Source: Pseudomonas sp. MYb60
GTDB taxonomy: Bacteria; Pseudomonadota; Gammaproteobacteria; Pseudomonadales; Pseudomonadaceae
Length of the DNA stretch: 64,000 nucleotides
Direction: 5' to 3'
Assembly (NCBI RefSeq): GCF_002979555.1
Contig: NZ_PCOZ01000009.1
Coordinates: 1-64,000, forward strand
A program made the position numbers and the translations under genes. The notes beneath the pieces are model-generated. The model worked only from the letters and a program-made list of their open reading frames with translations. It did not search any database and was not told the origin of the DNA. Positions 44,284 to 52,895 of this stretch are shown piece after piece (positions within the stretch are counted from its first letter, which is position 1; the number at the start of each line of letters is the position of its first letter).

Positions 44284-45306
44284 TCAACCCCGGCTGAACT
44301 CATTCAGAATCACACTTCGATAGTGCCCCGGATTGGATCCCACCCACTTGCGGAACGCCTTGTAAAAAGAGCTGGTGTCGGCAAACCCCAAGCGCACCGC
44401 AATGTCCGCAAAGCTGATGTGGGGTTCCGCCAGCCACACAATCGCCAGCTCCTTGCGGACACTGTCCTTGATCCCCTGATAGGTCTGCCCCTCCTCCGCC
44501 AGGCGACGACGCAGGGTCGAAGCGGAGACGCACAAGGTGGCGGCCAGGCCATCGGTTTCCGGCCAGGTATCCGGCGGCATTTGGCGCAGGTCGTACCTGA
44601 TGCGCGAGGCAAGACTGTCCGGGTCGCGGTACTTGACCAGGATGTTGGCCGGCGCGTGGGCCAGAAAGCGCTTGAGCTCCTCGGCACTGCGCTTGATCGG
44701 CAGGTCGAGGCAGTCGGCGGAAAAGATCATGCGGGTGCGTGGCCGATCAAAACGCAGGTTGTCGGAAAACATCACCTGATAGTCGTCACAGAAAACCGGC
44801 CGCGGGCCCCGCAATTCAATGGCCAGGATCGGAATGCGCCTGCCCGCGAGCCAACACGCCACACCGTGCACGATCATCCAATAGGTGAAATAGGTGAAGG
44901 CCCGTAGCGGATCCGGTCGCGTCTGCGGCAACACAATCTCCGCAAGGTTCTGCTGGCGCACCAACTGGGCGGGCAGGTGATCCAGCATCAACGACAAGAA
45001 CGCCAGGCAGGTTTCCAGCCCGCTACCGACAGTCGGCTGAGCAATGGCGGTGCGACAGAGGAAGGCCAGGCTGCCGGACTTGAGCTTGCGCGGGTCCATG
45101 CCAAAAAATTCGTCGTCCGTACGCCGCGCCAGCAACCGCCACAGACGCGCATAGGCCAGCGCCGGTACGCGCGCCTCTGGCTGGTCCAGCAAAACGGGAT
45201 CAATACCGGCTTTGACCAGCAGCTCAACGCTGGCAGCCCCTGGCGGACAACCCTGCAACAGGGCTTCACGCACCAGGTGGGTAGAGATGGTGTCTTTTTC
45301 CGACAT
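44284..45306 (-). CDS. AraC family transcriptional regulator (arabinose-binding-like N-terminus, OruR type)
   Basis: A 340-aa regulator. The N-terminal ~200 residues match the Arabinose_bd-like ligand domain of OruR/ArgR-related pseudomonad regulators (LLARRTDDEFFGMDPRKLKS is characteristic). The C-terminal double helix-turn-helix (about 235-335) includes CVSASTLRRRLAEEGQTYQG and LGFADTSSFYKAFRKWVGSN. The ATG at 45304-45306 is chosen by similarity; the ribosome site is weak, and a further 23 upstream codons are open. It lies 101 nt before the toxin gene on the same strand and divergent from efeU, so it could control either. No effector is predicted. Confidence 0.85.
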   Translation of the reverse strand: MSEKDTISTHLVREALLQGCPPGAASVELLVKAGIDPVLLDQPEARVPALAYARLWRLLARRTDDEFFGMDPRKLKSGSLAFLCRTAIAQPTVGSGLETCLAFLSLMLDHLPAQLVRQQNLAEIVLPQTRPDPLRAFTYFTYWMIVHGVACWLAGRRIPILAIELRGPRPVFCDDYQVMFSDNLRFDRPRTRMIFSADCLDLPIKRSAEELKRFLAHAPANILVKYRDPDSLASRIRYDLRQMPPDTWPETDGLAATLCVSASTLRRRLAEEGQTYQGIKDSVRKELAIVWLAEPHISFADIAVRLGFADTSSFYKAFRKWVGSNPGHYRSVILNEFSRG

Positions 45307-45416
45307 GAGAGGTTGGACGTTCCGACAGTGCACGAGGTGGCACGCATCATAAAGCCGCTGAGGATTCCCCACCACCGTTCAGCCAGGGTTCAGCAAACGT
45401 CAAGATTTCCTGTTTA

Positions 45417-45435
45417 GCAATGAGTATCATTATGT
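45417..45435. promoter_or_regulatory. Fur-like box upstream of efeU
   Basis: GCAATGAGTATCATTATGT matches the 19-bp Fur consensus well (AATGAnnATCATTAT core). It lies about 40 nt before the efeU start, as expected for iron repression. Confidence 0.7.
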
Positions 45436-45474
45436 TACAACTTAGCACCCTATCTAATTACCCTGCGGTGCTGA

Positions 45475-46320
45475 ATGCTCGTTCCTTTTCTCATCATGCT
45501 GCGCGAAGGCATTGAAGCCGCACTGATCGTTGGCATTATCGCCAGTTACCTGCAACAGACCGGCCGCGGCCAGTGGATGCCAGCCGTGTGGATCGGGGTA
45601 TTCCTCGCGGCTGCGCTCGCGCTGCTGGTCGGCGGTGGGCTGGAACTGGTGAGCGCGGAATTTCCGCAGAAGCAGCAGGAATTGTTCGAAGGCATTGTCG
45701 GGCTGGTCGCTGTGGGCATCCTCAGTTCGATGGTGTTCTGGATGCGCAAGGTGGCACGCTCGATCAAACACTCTCTGCATCAATCCCTAGATCACGCACT
45801 GGCTGGCTCTAGACACCAGGTCACTGCGCTGATCCTGATGGTGTTCTTCGCCGTGGCCCGCGAAGGGCTGGAGACGGTGTTCTTCCTGCTGGCCGTGTTC
45901 CAGCAGAGCGAAGGCCCGGGGGCGCCGATCGGCGCCCTGCTGGGGCTGATCCTGGCAGTGATCGTCGGGTTCCTGATCTACACCGGCAGCATGCGCCTGA
46001 ACCTCGGTGCGTTTTTCCGCTGGACCGGCCTGTTCATCCTGGTGGTCGCCGCCGGCATTCTTGCCAACTCGGTGCAGGCATTGCACGAAGCCGGCGTGTG
46101 GAACCACCTGCAAACCGTACTGTTCGACTTCAGCGCCGTACTGCCGATGGACAGCCCGCTGGGTTCGGTCCTCGCCGGCATGTTCGGCTATCAGGAAGCG
46201 CCAACGGTGAGCACCCTGGGCGCCTACCTGATCTATCTGGTGGTGGCGCTGGTGATGTTCTTCCTGCCCGCGCCGCCGGCCAAGCCTGCCGTCACATCCT
46301 CTTCCGTTTCCAGTCAGTAA
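45475..46320 (+). CDS. efeU: Iron permease EfeU (FTR1 family)
   Basis: A 281-aa inner-membrane permease with seven predicted helices. It carries two REGxE iron-binding motifs: REGIE at residues 10-14 (VPFLIMLREGIEAALIV) and REGLE at 129-133 (FFAVAREGLETVFFLLAVF). The ATG at 45475 is set by alignment with E. coli EfeU, which begins the same way. It is the first gene of an efeU-efeO-efeB-efeM operon and lies behind a Fur-like box. In EfeUOB systems it imports iron, mainly under acidic or aerobic low-iron conditions. Confidence 0.93.
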   Translation: MLVPFLIMLREGIEAALIVGIIASYLQQTGRGQWMPAVWIGVFLAAALALLVGGGLELVSAEFPQKQQELFEGIVGLVAVGILSSMVFWMRKVARSIKHSLHQSLDHALAGSRHQVTALILMVFFAVAREGLETVFFLLAVFQQSEGPGAPIGALLGLILAVIVGFLIYTGSMRLNLGAFFRWTGLFILVVAAGILANSVQALHEAGVWNHLQTVLFDFSAVLPMDSPLGSVLAGMFGYQEAPTVSTLGAYLIYLVVALVMFFLPAPPAKPAVTSSSVSSQ

Positions 46321-46330
46321 GGGCCGTACT

Positions 46331-47533
46331 TTGTCCAACCCAACTCCTCAGCCGGCCTCCCCGCCCCGCGCACTGCGCTGGGCCGTGGCAGGTTCGGTGG
46401 TCGTGATGATCGCTGCCGGTGGCCTGTTCTACTACGCGTCCCAACTGGCGGCGAGCAAACGCCAGACCAACCACAACGAAATCGCGGTGACCATCCGCGC
46501 TCACGCCTGCGAACCGAATGCGCTGACGGTGCCCGCCGGGCGCGCCAGTTTCCGCATCATCAACCGCTCCGACCGGGCCGTAGAGTGGGAAATCCTCGAC
46601 GGTGTGCTGGTGGTGGAAGAACGGGAAAACATCGCTCCCGGCCTGAGCCAGGTGATCAACGCCAACCTGTTGCCCGGCGATTACGCGATCACCTGCGGCC
46701 TGCTGAGCAACCCGCGCGGCACCCTGCATGTCACCCCCACCGCTGAGTCCGATGCGCAGGCCAAGGCCAAGCCGTCGATGGTGGCGTTTATCGGGCCGCT
46801 GTCGGAGTTCCGCGTGTACTTGAGCGGCCAGGGCAGCGCGCTGATCAAGGCAGCGACGTCATTGCAGCACGCCATCGACACCGGCGACCTGACCCAGGCT
46901 CAAGCGCTTTATGTGCCGGCCCGCGAGGCTTACCAGCGACTCGCCCCGGCGTCACAACGCCTGGCGGAACTGGACAACGCCATCAACGCCCGCGCCGATT
47001 ATTTCGAAAAGCGCGAACAGGACCCCGCCTTCAGCGGCTTCCACCGCCTCGAATATGGGCTGTTCCAGCAACGCAGCCTCGACGGCCTGGCACCGATTGC
47101 CCAGCGCCTGGTCACTGACGTCACCACACTCAAGCAACAGCTGCTGGCCCAATCCCTGCCCCCAGAACAACTGGTCGGCATTGTCGTGCGCAACCTCCAC
47201 AGCCTGGCGGATGCACGGGCTACCAGCGGTGAAGAGGAACGCTACAGCCACACCGACCTGAACGGGTTCGCTGCCAACCTGCACGCCGCGCACAAAGTCG
47301 TGGACCTGATGCGCCCGCTGCTGAGCAAATCCGCCGCCAACCTGTTGCTGAACCTCGACAGCGCGCTCGCCGCGTTCGATGCCGAACTTGCCGGTTTCAA
47401 GAGCGGCAACACCTACAGCACGTATGACCGCATTACCGCCGATCAGCGCCAGCAGATCGCCGACAAGGCCAAGGCTCTGGCCGCCGCACTCGATGGAATC
47501 GACCCCGCCCTTGGCCTATCCGGCCTGCAGTGA
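46331..47533 (+). CDS. efeO: Iron uptake protein EfeO (cupredoxin plus M75 domain)
   Basis: A 400-aa periplasmic component. An N-terminal helix (about residues 18-36) acts as signal or anchor. A cupredoxin-like domain spans about 48-135, with Cys60 and Cys122 as possible metal ligands or a disulphide. The M75 imelysin-like domain spans about 150-400 and has its HxxE metal motif at 238-241 (GFHRLEYGLF). The start is TTG at 46331, 10 nt after the efeU stop; no in-frame ATG lies near. It is thought to bind periplasmic iron and pass it to EfeU with EfeB. It overlaps the next start codon (GTGA). Confidence 0.92.
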   Translation: MSNPTPQPASPPRALRWAVAGSVVVMIAAGGLFYYASQLAASKRQTNHNEIAVTIRAHACEPNALTVPAGRASFRIINRSDRAVEWEILDGVLVVEERENIAPGLSQVINANLLPGDYAITCGLLSNPRGTLHVTPTAESDAQAKAKPSMVAFIGPLSEFRVYLSGQGSALIKAATSLQHAIDTGDLTQAQALYVPAREAYQRLAPASQRLAELDNAINARADYFEKREQDPAFSGFHRLEYGLFQQRSLDGLAPIAQRLVTDVTTLKQQLLAQSLPPEQLVGIVVRNLHSLADARATSGEEERYSHTDLNGFAANLHAAHKVVDLMRPLLSKSAANLLLNLDSALAAFDAELAGFKSGNTYSTYDRITADQRQQIADKAKALAAALDGIDPALGLSGLQ

Positions 47534-48840
47534 AGACGACCGCACACATGAGTGATTCCGACAGCACCAACCTGCAACGCCGCCGTGTCCTGCTGGGCAT
47601 GGCGGCCACGGGCGCCGCCATAGCCGGCAGCGCCCTCGCCTGCCCGGCCATGGCCGCTGCGGCCGAGCAAGTCACCACCGCGCCGCGCAGTGACAAGACC
47701 CAGGACCGCCAGGACTTTTTCGGCCAGCACCAGAGCGGCATCGTCACCCCGCGCCCGGCCTGCGGCATGCTGGTGGCGTTCGACGTGCTCGCCAGCGACC
47801 GCGAAGACCTGGAGCGCCTGTTCCGCACCCTGAACGAGCGCATCGCGTTCCTGATGACCGGCGGCACCGTGCCTCAGGTCGATCCGAAACTGCCGCCCAC
47901 CGACTCCGGCATCCTCGGCCCGGTGGTGACCCCGGACAACCTGACCATCACCGTTTCCGTCGGCGAATCGCTGTTCGACGAACGCTTCGGCCTGACCGCC
48001 GTGAAGCCCAAGCGCCTGAGCCGCATGGTCGGCTTTCCCAACGACGCGCTGGAGCCCGCGCAGTGCCATGGCGACCTCAGCCTGCAGTTCAGTTCCAACA
48101 CCCCGGACACCAATATCCACGCCCTGCGCGACATTGTGAAAAACCTGCCCGACCTGCTGCTGGTGCGCTGGAAGCAGGAAGGCAGCGTACCGCCCCAGGC
48201 GCCGAGCAAGCCCGGTGAACCGGCACAGAGCGCGCGCAACTTTCTGGGCTTCCGTGACGGCTCGGCCAACCCGGACTCCAACGACAACAAGGCCATGGAC
48301 CAGTTGGTATGGGTGCAACCCGGCAGCGATGAACCGGCCTGGGCCGCCCACGGCAGCTACCAGGCGGTGCGCCTGATTCGCAACTTCGTCGAGCGCTGGG
48401 ACCGCACTCCGCTGCAAGAACAGGAAAGCATCATTGGCCGCGTCAAGGCCTCGGGCGCGCCCATGGACGGCCAACGCGAAAGCCAGGTCCCCGACTACAG
48501 CAAGGACCCACACGGCAAGCTCACCAAACTGGATGCGCACATCCGCCTGGCCAACCCGCGCACCGCGCAGACCCAGGCCAACCTGATCCTGCGACGGCCG
48601 TTCAACTACTCCAACGGCGTCAACAAGAACGGCCAGCTGGACATGGGGCTGTTGTTCATCTGCTACCAGGCTGACCTGGAAAAAGGTTTTATCACCGTGC
48701 AAACCCGACTCAACGGCGAGCCCCTGGAGGAATACCTCAAGCCGGTCGGCGGCGGGTATTTCTTTACCTTGCCGGGTGTCATAGGACCCCAGGATTTCAT
48801 TGGGCGCACGTTGCTGGCTGCCTCTCACCCTCACGTTTGA
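47530..48840 (+). CDS. efeB: Deferrochelatase/peroxidase EfeB (Tat-exported DyP-type haem peroxidase)
   Basis: A 436-aa DyP-type haem peroxidase. A Tat signal (RRRVLLGMAATGAA, residues 17-30) directs folded export to the periplasm. The DyP motif GFRDGSANPD with the catalytic Asp, the block NIHALRDIVKNLPDLL and HIRLANPRTAQTQ are present, closely following E. coli EfeB. The GTG start at 47530 overlaps the efeO stop (GTGA). An ATG at 47548 is the alternative and keeps the Tat motif. EfeB is proposed to oxidise ferrous iron, or to release iron from haem, for EfeO/EfeU. Confidence 0.93.
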   Translation: MKTTAHMSDSDSTNLQRRRVLLGMAATGAAIAGSALACPAMAAAAEQVTTAPRSDKTQDRQDFFGQHQSGIVTPRPACGMLVAFDVLASDREDLERLFRTLNERIAFLMTGGTVPQVDPKLPPTDSGILGPVVTPDNLTITVSVGESLFDERFGLTAVKPKRLSRMVGFPNDALEPAQCHGDLSLQFSSNTPDTNIHALRDIVKNLPDLLLVRWKQEGSVPPQAPSKPGEPAQSARNFLGFRDGSANPDSNDNKAMDQLVWVQPGSDEPAWAAHGSYQAVRLIRNFVERWDRTPLQEQESIIGRVKASGAPMDGQRESQVPDYSKDPHGKLTKLDAHIRLANPRTAQTQANLILRRPFNYSNGVNKNGQLDMGLLFICYQADLEKGFITVQTRLNGEPLEEYLKPVGGGYFFTLPGVIGPQDFIGRTLLAASHPHV

Positions 48841-48867
48841 CACCAACCCCCACCGCGGAAACCTCCC

Positions 48868-49689
48868 ATGATGAAGAAGTCGACCCTTGCGCTGTCGTTG
48901 TTGATCACCCTCTCACCCCTGGCCGCCTTCGCAGCCACGGCGCCGCTGGACCTGGTTGGCCCGGTGTCGGACTACAAGATCTACGTCACCGAAGAAATCG
49001 GCGAGCTGGTCACCCAGACCCAGGCGTTCACCGACGCCATCAACAAGGGCGACCTGGCGACCGCCAAAAAGCTCTACGCGCCGACCCGTGTGCACTATGA
49101 GTCCATCGAGCCGATTGCCGAGTTGTTCAGCGACCTGGATGCGTCGATCGACTCCCGCGTCGATGACCATGAAAAAGGCGTGACCGCCGAAGACTTCACA
49201 GGCTTCCACCGCCTCGAATACGCGCTGTTCTCACAGAACTCCACAAAGGGCCTGGAGGCACTGACCGCCAAACTCAATGCCGACGTCAATGACCTCAAGA
49301 CCCGTGTCGACGGGCTGACCTTCCCACCCGAGAAAGTCGTGGGCGGTGCCGCAGCGCTGCTCGAAGAGGTTGCCGCGACCAAGATCTCCGGCGAAGAAGA
49401 CCGCTACAGCCACACCGACCTGTATGACTTCCAGGGCAATATCGACGGCGCGAAAAAAATCGTCGACCTGTTCCGTGGTCAGATCGACAGGCAAGACCAG
49501 GCCTTCCTGGCCAAGGTCGACAAGAACTTCGCCACCGTGGACAAGGTCCTGGCCAAGTACAAGACCCCGGGCGGCGGCTTTGAAACCTACGACAAGGTCA
49601 AGGAAAACGACCGCAAGGCTTTGGTCGGACCGGTCAACACCCTGGCCGAAGACCTGTCCACCCTGCGTGGCAAGCTGGGCCTGAACTGA
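48868..49689 (+). CDS. efeM: EfeM-type periplasmic M75 iron-binding protein (no cupredoxin)
   Basis: A 273-aa secreted protein. After a Sec signal peptide (LALSLLITLSPLAAFA) it consists only of an M75 imelysin-like domain with HxxE at residues 114-117 (GFHRLEYALF). It aligns with the C-terminal part of the EfeO encoded two genes upstream, including GEEDRYSHTDL, but lacks the cupredoxin domain. GGAAA lies 8 nt before the ATG at 48868. It ends the efe operon. A stand-alone M75 partner beside full-length EfeO suggests a duplicated or specialised periplasmic iron carrier. Confidence 0.87.
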   Translation: MMKKSTLALSLLITLSPLAAFAATAPLDLVGPVSDYKIYVTEEIGELVTQTQAFTDAINKGDLATAKKLYAPTRVHYESIEPIAELFSDLDASIDSRVDDHEKGVTAEDFTGFHRLEYALFSQNSTKGLEALTAKLNADVNDLKTRVDGLTFPPEKVVGGAAALLEEVAATKISGEEDRYSHTDLYDFQGNIDGAKKIVDLFRGQIDRQDQAFLAKVDKNFATVDKVLAKYKTPGGGFETYDKVKENDRKALVGPVNTLAEDLSTLRGKLGLN

Positions 49690-49697
49690 CGACGTTG

Positions 49698-49729
49698 GGG
49701 CCGCTCAGCGTTGCTTGCCGCAGCGGCCC
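49698..49729. terminator. Hairpin between efeM and the convergent toxin-like gene
   Basis: GGGCCGCT and AGCGGCCC form a perfect 8-bp stem with a 16-nt loop in the 45-nt convergent gap. No T-run is present. Confidence 0.5.
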
Positions 49730-49734
49730 TCGGT

Positions 49735-52700
49735 TCATGGATTGGCCATGCCGGGTGGTTTTGTGGGATCAACCACTCCGGTGCAGACCAGTAAATAGCA
49801 CCTCAGCTTTTCCTCGACCGACATCAGGTGCGGCATTGCCTTGCTCAATCCCAGATTGGCCGAGGCCAGCGCCGACGGCAGTTTGCCCAGGCCCCGTGAG
49901 ACAGCGCTGATCAGGCGTGGATAACCGTCTGCAGGGTTGAAGACCGCATTGAAAAACTGCACTGTCTGTTTGGAAAAATCGAAGGCGGCATCGCTGAAGC
50001 GTGCCTTGGGATCCGTCCACGCCCAGGCCACTTTGGGTGTGCGGGGTGCGACACTGGCGCTGAACCGGCCAAGCGTAGGCCGCAAGGTGTTTCGCGCCAA
50101 CTGGTTCGTTGACCGTATCAGTGCGCGAGCCTGGCCACCGGCCCCTATCACCACCCCTCCAACATCCAGTGCCAGGCTCTGCAAACCTTTGCCCACGTTG
50201 CCATCGGCAAAGTCCTGATAGGCGCCGATGAAGGGCACAAGCGACAGCACGAGGTTCACGTCCCGGGCATGGGCCTCCCGGCTCTTCTCGATAGACAACT
50301 GTCCCTTGGCCCGCTTGAGCATCTGTGCCTGGGTTTCGTAGAAGTTGTTCTCGGCGATCTCGCACGCAATGAACTCGGTGCGGTCAGACTGGTAAGTGTC
50401 CGGCACGAAGGACGCCAAGGTCTGGTTCTCAGGCAGTGAGCCCGCCTCTACGTATCGCCCAAGGCGGTCGATGATGACATCGGCGGATGTGACGCCGCTG
50501 CGAGGCAGACTGCCGCTGCCATAGGCTTCGAAGTCCAGCGGCACTTCATGGCCAACGCGCATGTAATGAGCGCCCTGCAACTTGTACTGGCCCACGTGGC
50601 TCGTATCACGCACTACCCGGTCCAGCGAGCCGGTGACCGCTGGATCGTCCTGGCAGATGATCTTGCCGCTGTTGAGCACTTCGTAGTACGTCACGTTTTG
50701 ATCGTGCAACACGCGCATCAACGTGCCTTGGCGCCCGGTGACGGCCGCACGGTCATCGTCGGACTCCCACACCTGCTGCTTGCCGGTTTTTTTGCGCAGG
50801 GTAAACAGGTCCACCGCGCCCAGCTCTATTCGTTGCCGATCCGCCAGGGGCAATCCGGCAAACATCAGCTTGAGCTTGGTTACGAATGCCGCTTGCTGCT
50901 TCTGATAGTGGACGTCGACGGCTTTTTCGAGCAGCCCGTCCAGTGCAGGCAAACGCTCGATCAGGTTGTCGAGTTTGTGGCGGTCGGCCACCGAGAACGT
51001 CGCATCGTCCTGAAATTGAAAAGGCGTTCGCGACGTCGTGACACGACCGTTTTGGGGCACATCGCTGCACAAGATCCATTTGCCGGGCACCAGGTCACCG
51101 CTCATGTATGCCTCAACCAACGATCGACTCCCCCCTTCGGAGGTTCTTGAGTTTCTACGCTCATTGGGATCGACCAACTCGACCCGCATCGCCTCCAATT
51201 GTGCGGCACTGGTACCCGGCGACATCTTGAGCAGCTCCTTGACCGCGAAGCGCCGGCGGGTCGGCACGGGTGTGCAGGTCGCCGTGAACGCCCGGGTGGC
51301 CATCGCCCGTTGCCGGGTGAAGACCTGCGACGCCTTTTTCAAGTCCTGTGCTGTCAATTGCCCCTGGGGCCTGGCGGGCACAATTCCGTTGAGGACTGCC
51401 CAATCCAGCAACATGCCCGTGCCTCGCACTTGCAACAGCGTGCGCTGGTCATTGGAGGTCGGTGTCAGTGTCGTCAGCGCGGTGACCTGCTCTTCATTCA
51501 TCGCCCGCGACGTACCCGGCGCAACGGCCTCTGCCATCGCACAGCCCAGACGCAGTTCCATCCACGCCGGCGTGCCGATCTTCACGGCGTCCGGTACCTC
51601 GCGCACCAGAAATTCCGGCGCGTTTTGCGCCAGACCGATCTGCGCGACCTGGTGGGCCAGTTTGGCATCGAGGCCATGTTGCTCACGCATATGCTGCGCC
51701 AGGGAACTGCGCACTTCGCCCAACGTGCGTCCCGCGTGCGCAGGAGCATAGAGCGCGAAACCGCCTACGGTGCCGGGCGGGCTCTCGAGCGCTCGAAACG
51801 CCGCCATGCCGGGCGTCTCCAGGGCCGGCGCGCTGTAATCACCCAACGCGGGGGCTGGCGGCAATGTCGTGCGCAACCACGCCACCACATTGCGCGTCTC
51901 GCCGGCATTGACGGGCGCCCCCAAGCCCTTGTGCGCCAGCAATTGAGCCACGGTGTGGGGCGCAGGCGTGCCGATGCCCTGGGCGGAGAACCGGGATATC
52001 GCGATAGGTTGCGTTGACCAGTCGATGGCCCGGCCATTGGCCAGTCCCTGTACCCGCTGCTCCAGCAAGGTCGCGAGAAACTCACGCTCGTCGAGATCGG
52101 CGATAACGGACTTGACCGCCTCCAGGCCTGTTGCCAGCGTCGTTGATAACGTCAACTCTCCCACGGGCACTTCGCCAGCCGCCAGTCCGTAGGCCTGCTC
52201 GATCATATGCAGCGGCACTCGGTCCTCGCCGACATCAATGTGAGGCAGGCCCCTGTCCCCTGGATCAAGCACATCGCGAAGCGCCCTGACCTTGACCGAC
52301 GCCTGCCACCAGCCACTGTCATCAGTCGTGCTGTAACTTACAGCGCTGCGCACGCCGTCGCGGCTGGTGTAGCCCTGGACGCCGTGTTTATGCAGTGTGA
52401 GCGTGTCCAGCTCCAGGCCCTTGCTGGTGAACCAGCCGCGCGTGGACGCGTGGTTGAGCATTTGCGCGTAGATCTGTAATGCATCAGCCACGCCGCTGTG
52501 ACCGGGTACGGCGACCCGTGTCTGGCCGGTCTTCAAGGCACCTGCCAGGCGCGCTGCCAACGCTGCGTTGCCAGCGGGAGCCGGCTGCGGACCCGTGCTT
52601 GAATCAAGCAGCGTCCAGGTAGGCGTTGGAATCGCCGGCTCCGGGGCGGGTGGGGAACGTTTGCTGCGCATCAAGGTAGCAGGAGCGGCAAGCGGGGGCT

Positions 52701-52752
52701 GGAAGGCAGCGGGCAAGCTTGGGAGTCGGGAATGCGGCGATATCGGAAGCAT
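49735..52752 (-). CDS. Second dermonecrotic-toxin-like protein (1005 aa), no recognised catalytic domain
   Basis: A 1005-aa soluble protein starting MLPISPHSRLPSLPAAFQPP, with GAGG 8 nt before the ATG. Its layout parallels the central part of the 1848-aa protein: an N-terminal low-complexity region, then a long module with the local pattern GTLMRVLHDQNVTYYEVL, then a helical segment with hydrophobic pieces (LVLSLVPFIGAYQDFADG, GLQSLALDVGGVVIGAGG) like a translocation domain. The last ~130 residues show no catalytic signature and no second enzyme module. It may be a shortened relative of the larger toxin, or carry an unknown activity. It lies convergent to efeM. Similar proteins are annotated as DUF6543/dermonecrotic-type in pseudomonads. 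Confidence 0.7.
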   Translation of the reverse strand: MLPISPHSRLPSLPAAFQPPLAAPATLMRSKRSPPAPEPAIPTPTWTLLDSSTGPQPAPAGNAALAARLAGALKTGQTRVAVPGHSGVADALQIYAQMLNHASTRGWFTSKGLELDTLTLHKHGVQGYTSRDGVRSAVSYSTTDDSGWWQASVKVRALRDVLDPGDRGLPHIDVGEDRVPLHMIEQAYGLAAGEVPVGELTLSTTLATGLEAVKSVIADLDEREFLATLLEQRVQGLANGRAIDWSTQPIAISRFSAQGIGTPAPHTVAQLLAHKGLGAPVNAGETRNVVAWLRTTLPPAPALGDYSAPALETPGMAAFRALESPPGTVGGFALYAPAHAGRTLGEVRSSLAQHMREQHGLDAKLAHQVAQIGLAQNAPEFLVREVPDAVKIGTPAWMELRLGCAMAEAVAPGTSRAMNEEQVTALTTLTPTSNDQRTLLQVRGTGMLLDWAVLNGIVPARPQGQLTAQDLKKASQVFTRQRAMATRAFTATCTPVPTRRRFAVKELLKMSPGTSAAQLEAMRVELVDPNERRNSRTSEGGSRSLVEAYMSGDLVPGKWILCSDVPQNGRVTTSRTPFQFQDDATFSVADRHKLDNLIERLPALDGLLEKAVDVHYQKQQAAFVTKLKLMFAGLPLADRQRIELGAVDLFTLRKKTGKQQVWESDDDRAAVTGRQGTLMRVLHDQNVTYYEVLNSGKIICQDDPAVTGSLDRVVRDTSHVGQYKLQGAHYMRVGHEVPLDFEAYGSGSLPRSGVTSADVIIDRLGRYVEAGSLPENQTLASFVPDTYQSDRTEFIACEIAENNFYETQAQMLKRAKGQLSIEKSREAHARDVNLVLSLVPFIGAYQDFADGNVGKGLQSLALDVGGVVIGAGGQARALIRSTNQLARNTLRPTLGRFSASVAPRTPKVAWAWTDPKARFSDAAFDFSKQTVQFFNAVFNPADGYPRLISAVSRGLGKLPSALASANLGLSKAMPHLMSVEEKLRCYLLVCTGVVDPTKPPGMANP

Positions 52753-52842
52753 AACGAGGTCCTCTAACTGGCTGATTCCCTGTGGAAAATGCCGTACCTC
52801 CCTGAACGGTCGGGGAGTAAATTAGAAAGACAACCGCGAGCG

Positions 52843-52879
52843 CACTGTAAGCGGAGTCTGAAACACTCCGCTTACAGTG
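52843..52879. terminator. 15-bp perfect hairpin between pssA and the toxin-like gene
   Basis: CACTGTAAGCGGAGT at 52843-52857 pairs perfectly with 52865-52879 around a 7-nt loop. It lies 17 nt after the pssA stop (minus strand) and is followed by a T-rich stretch, so it probably terminates pssA and insulates the toxin-like gene. Confidence 0.7.
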
Positions 52880-52895
52880 TTGCAACGCGTGAGCG

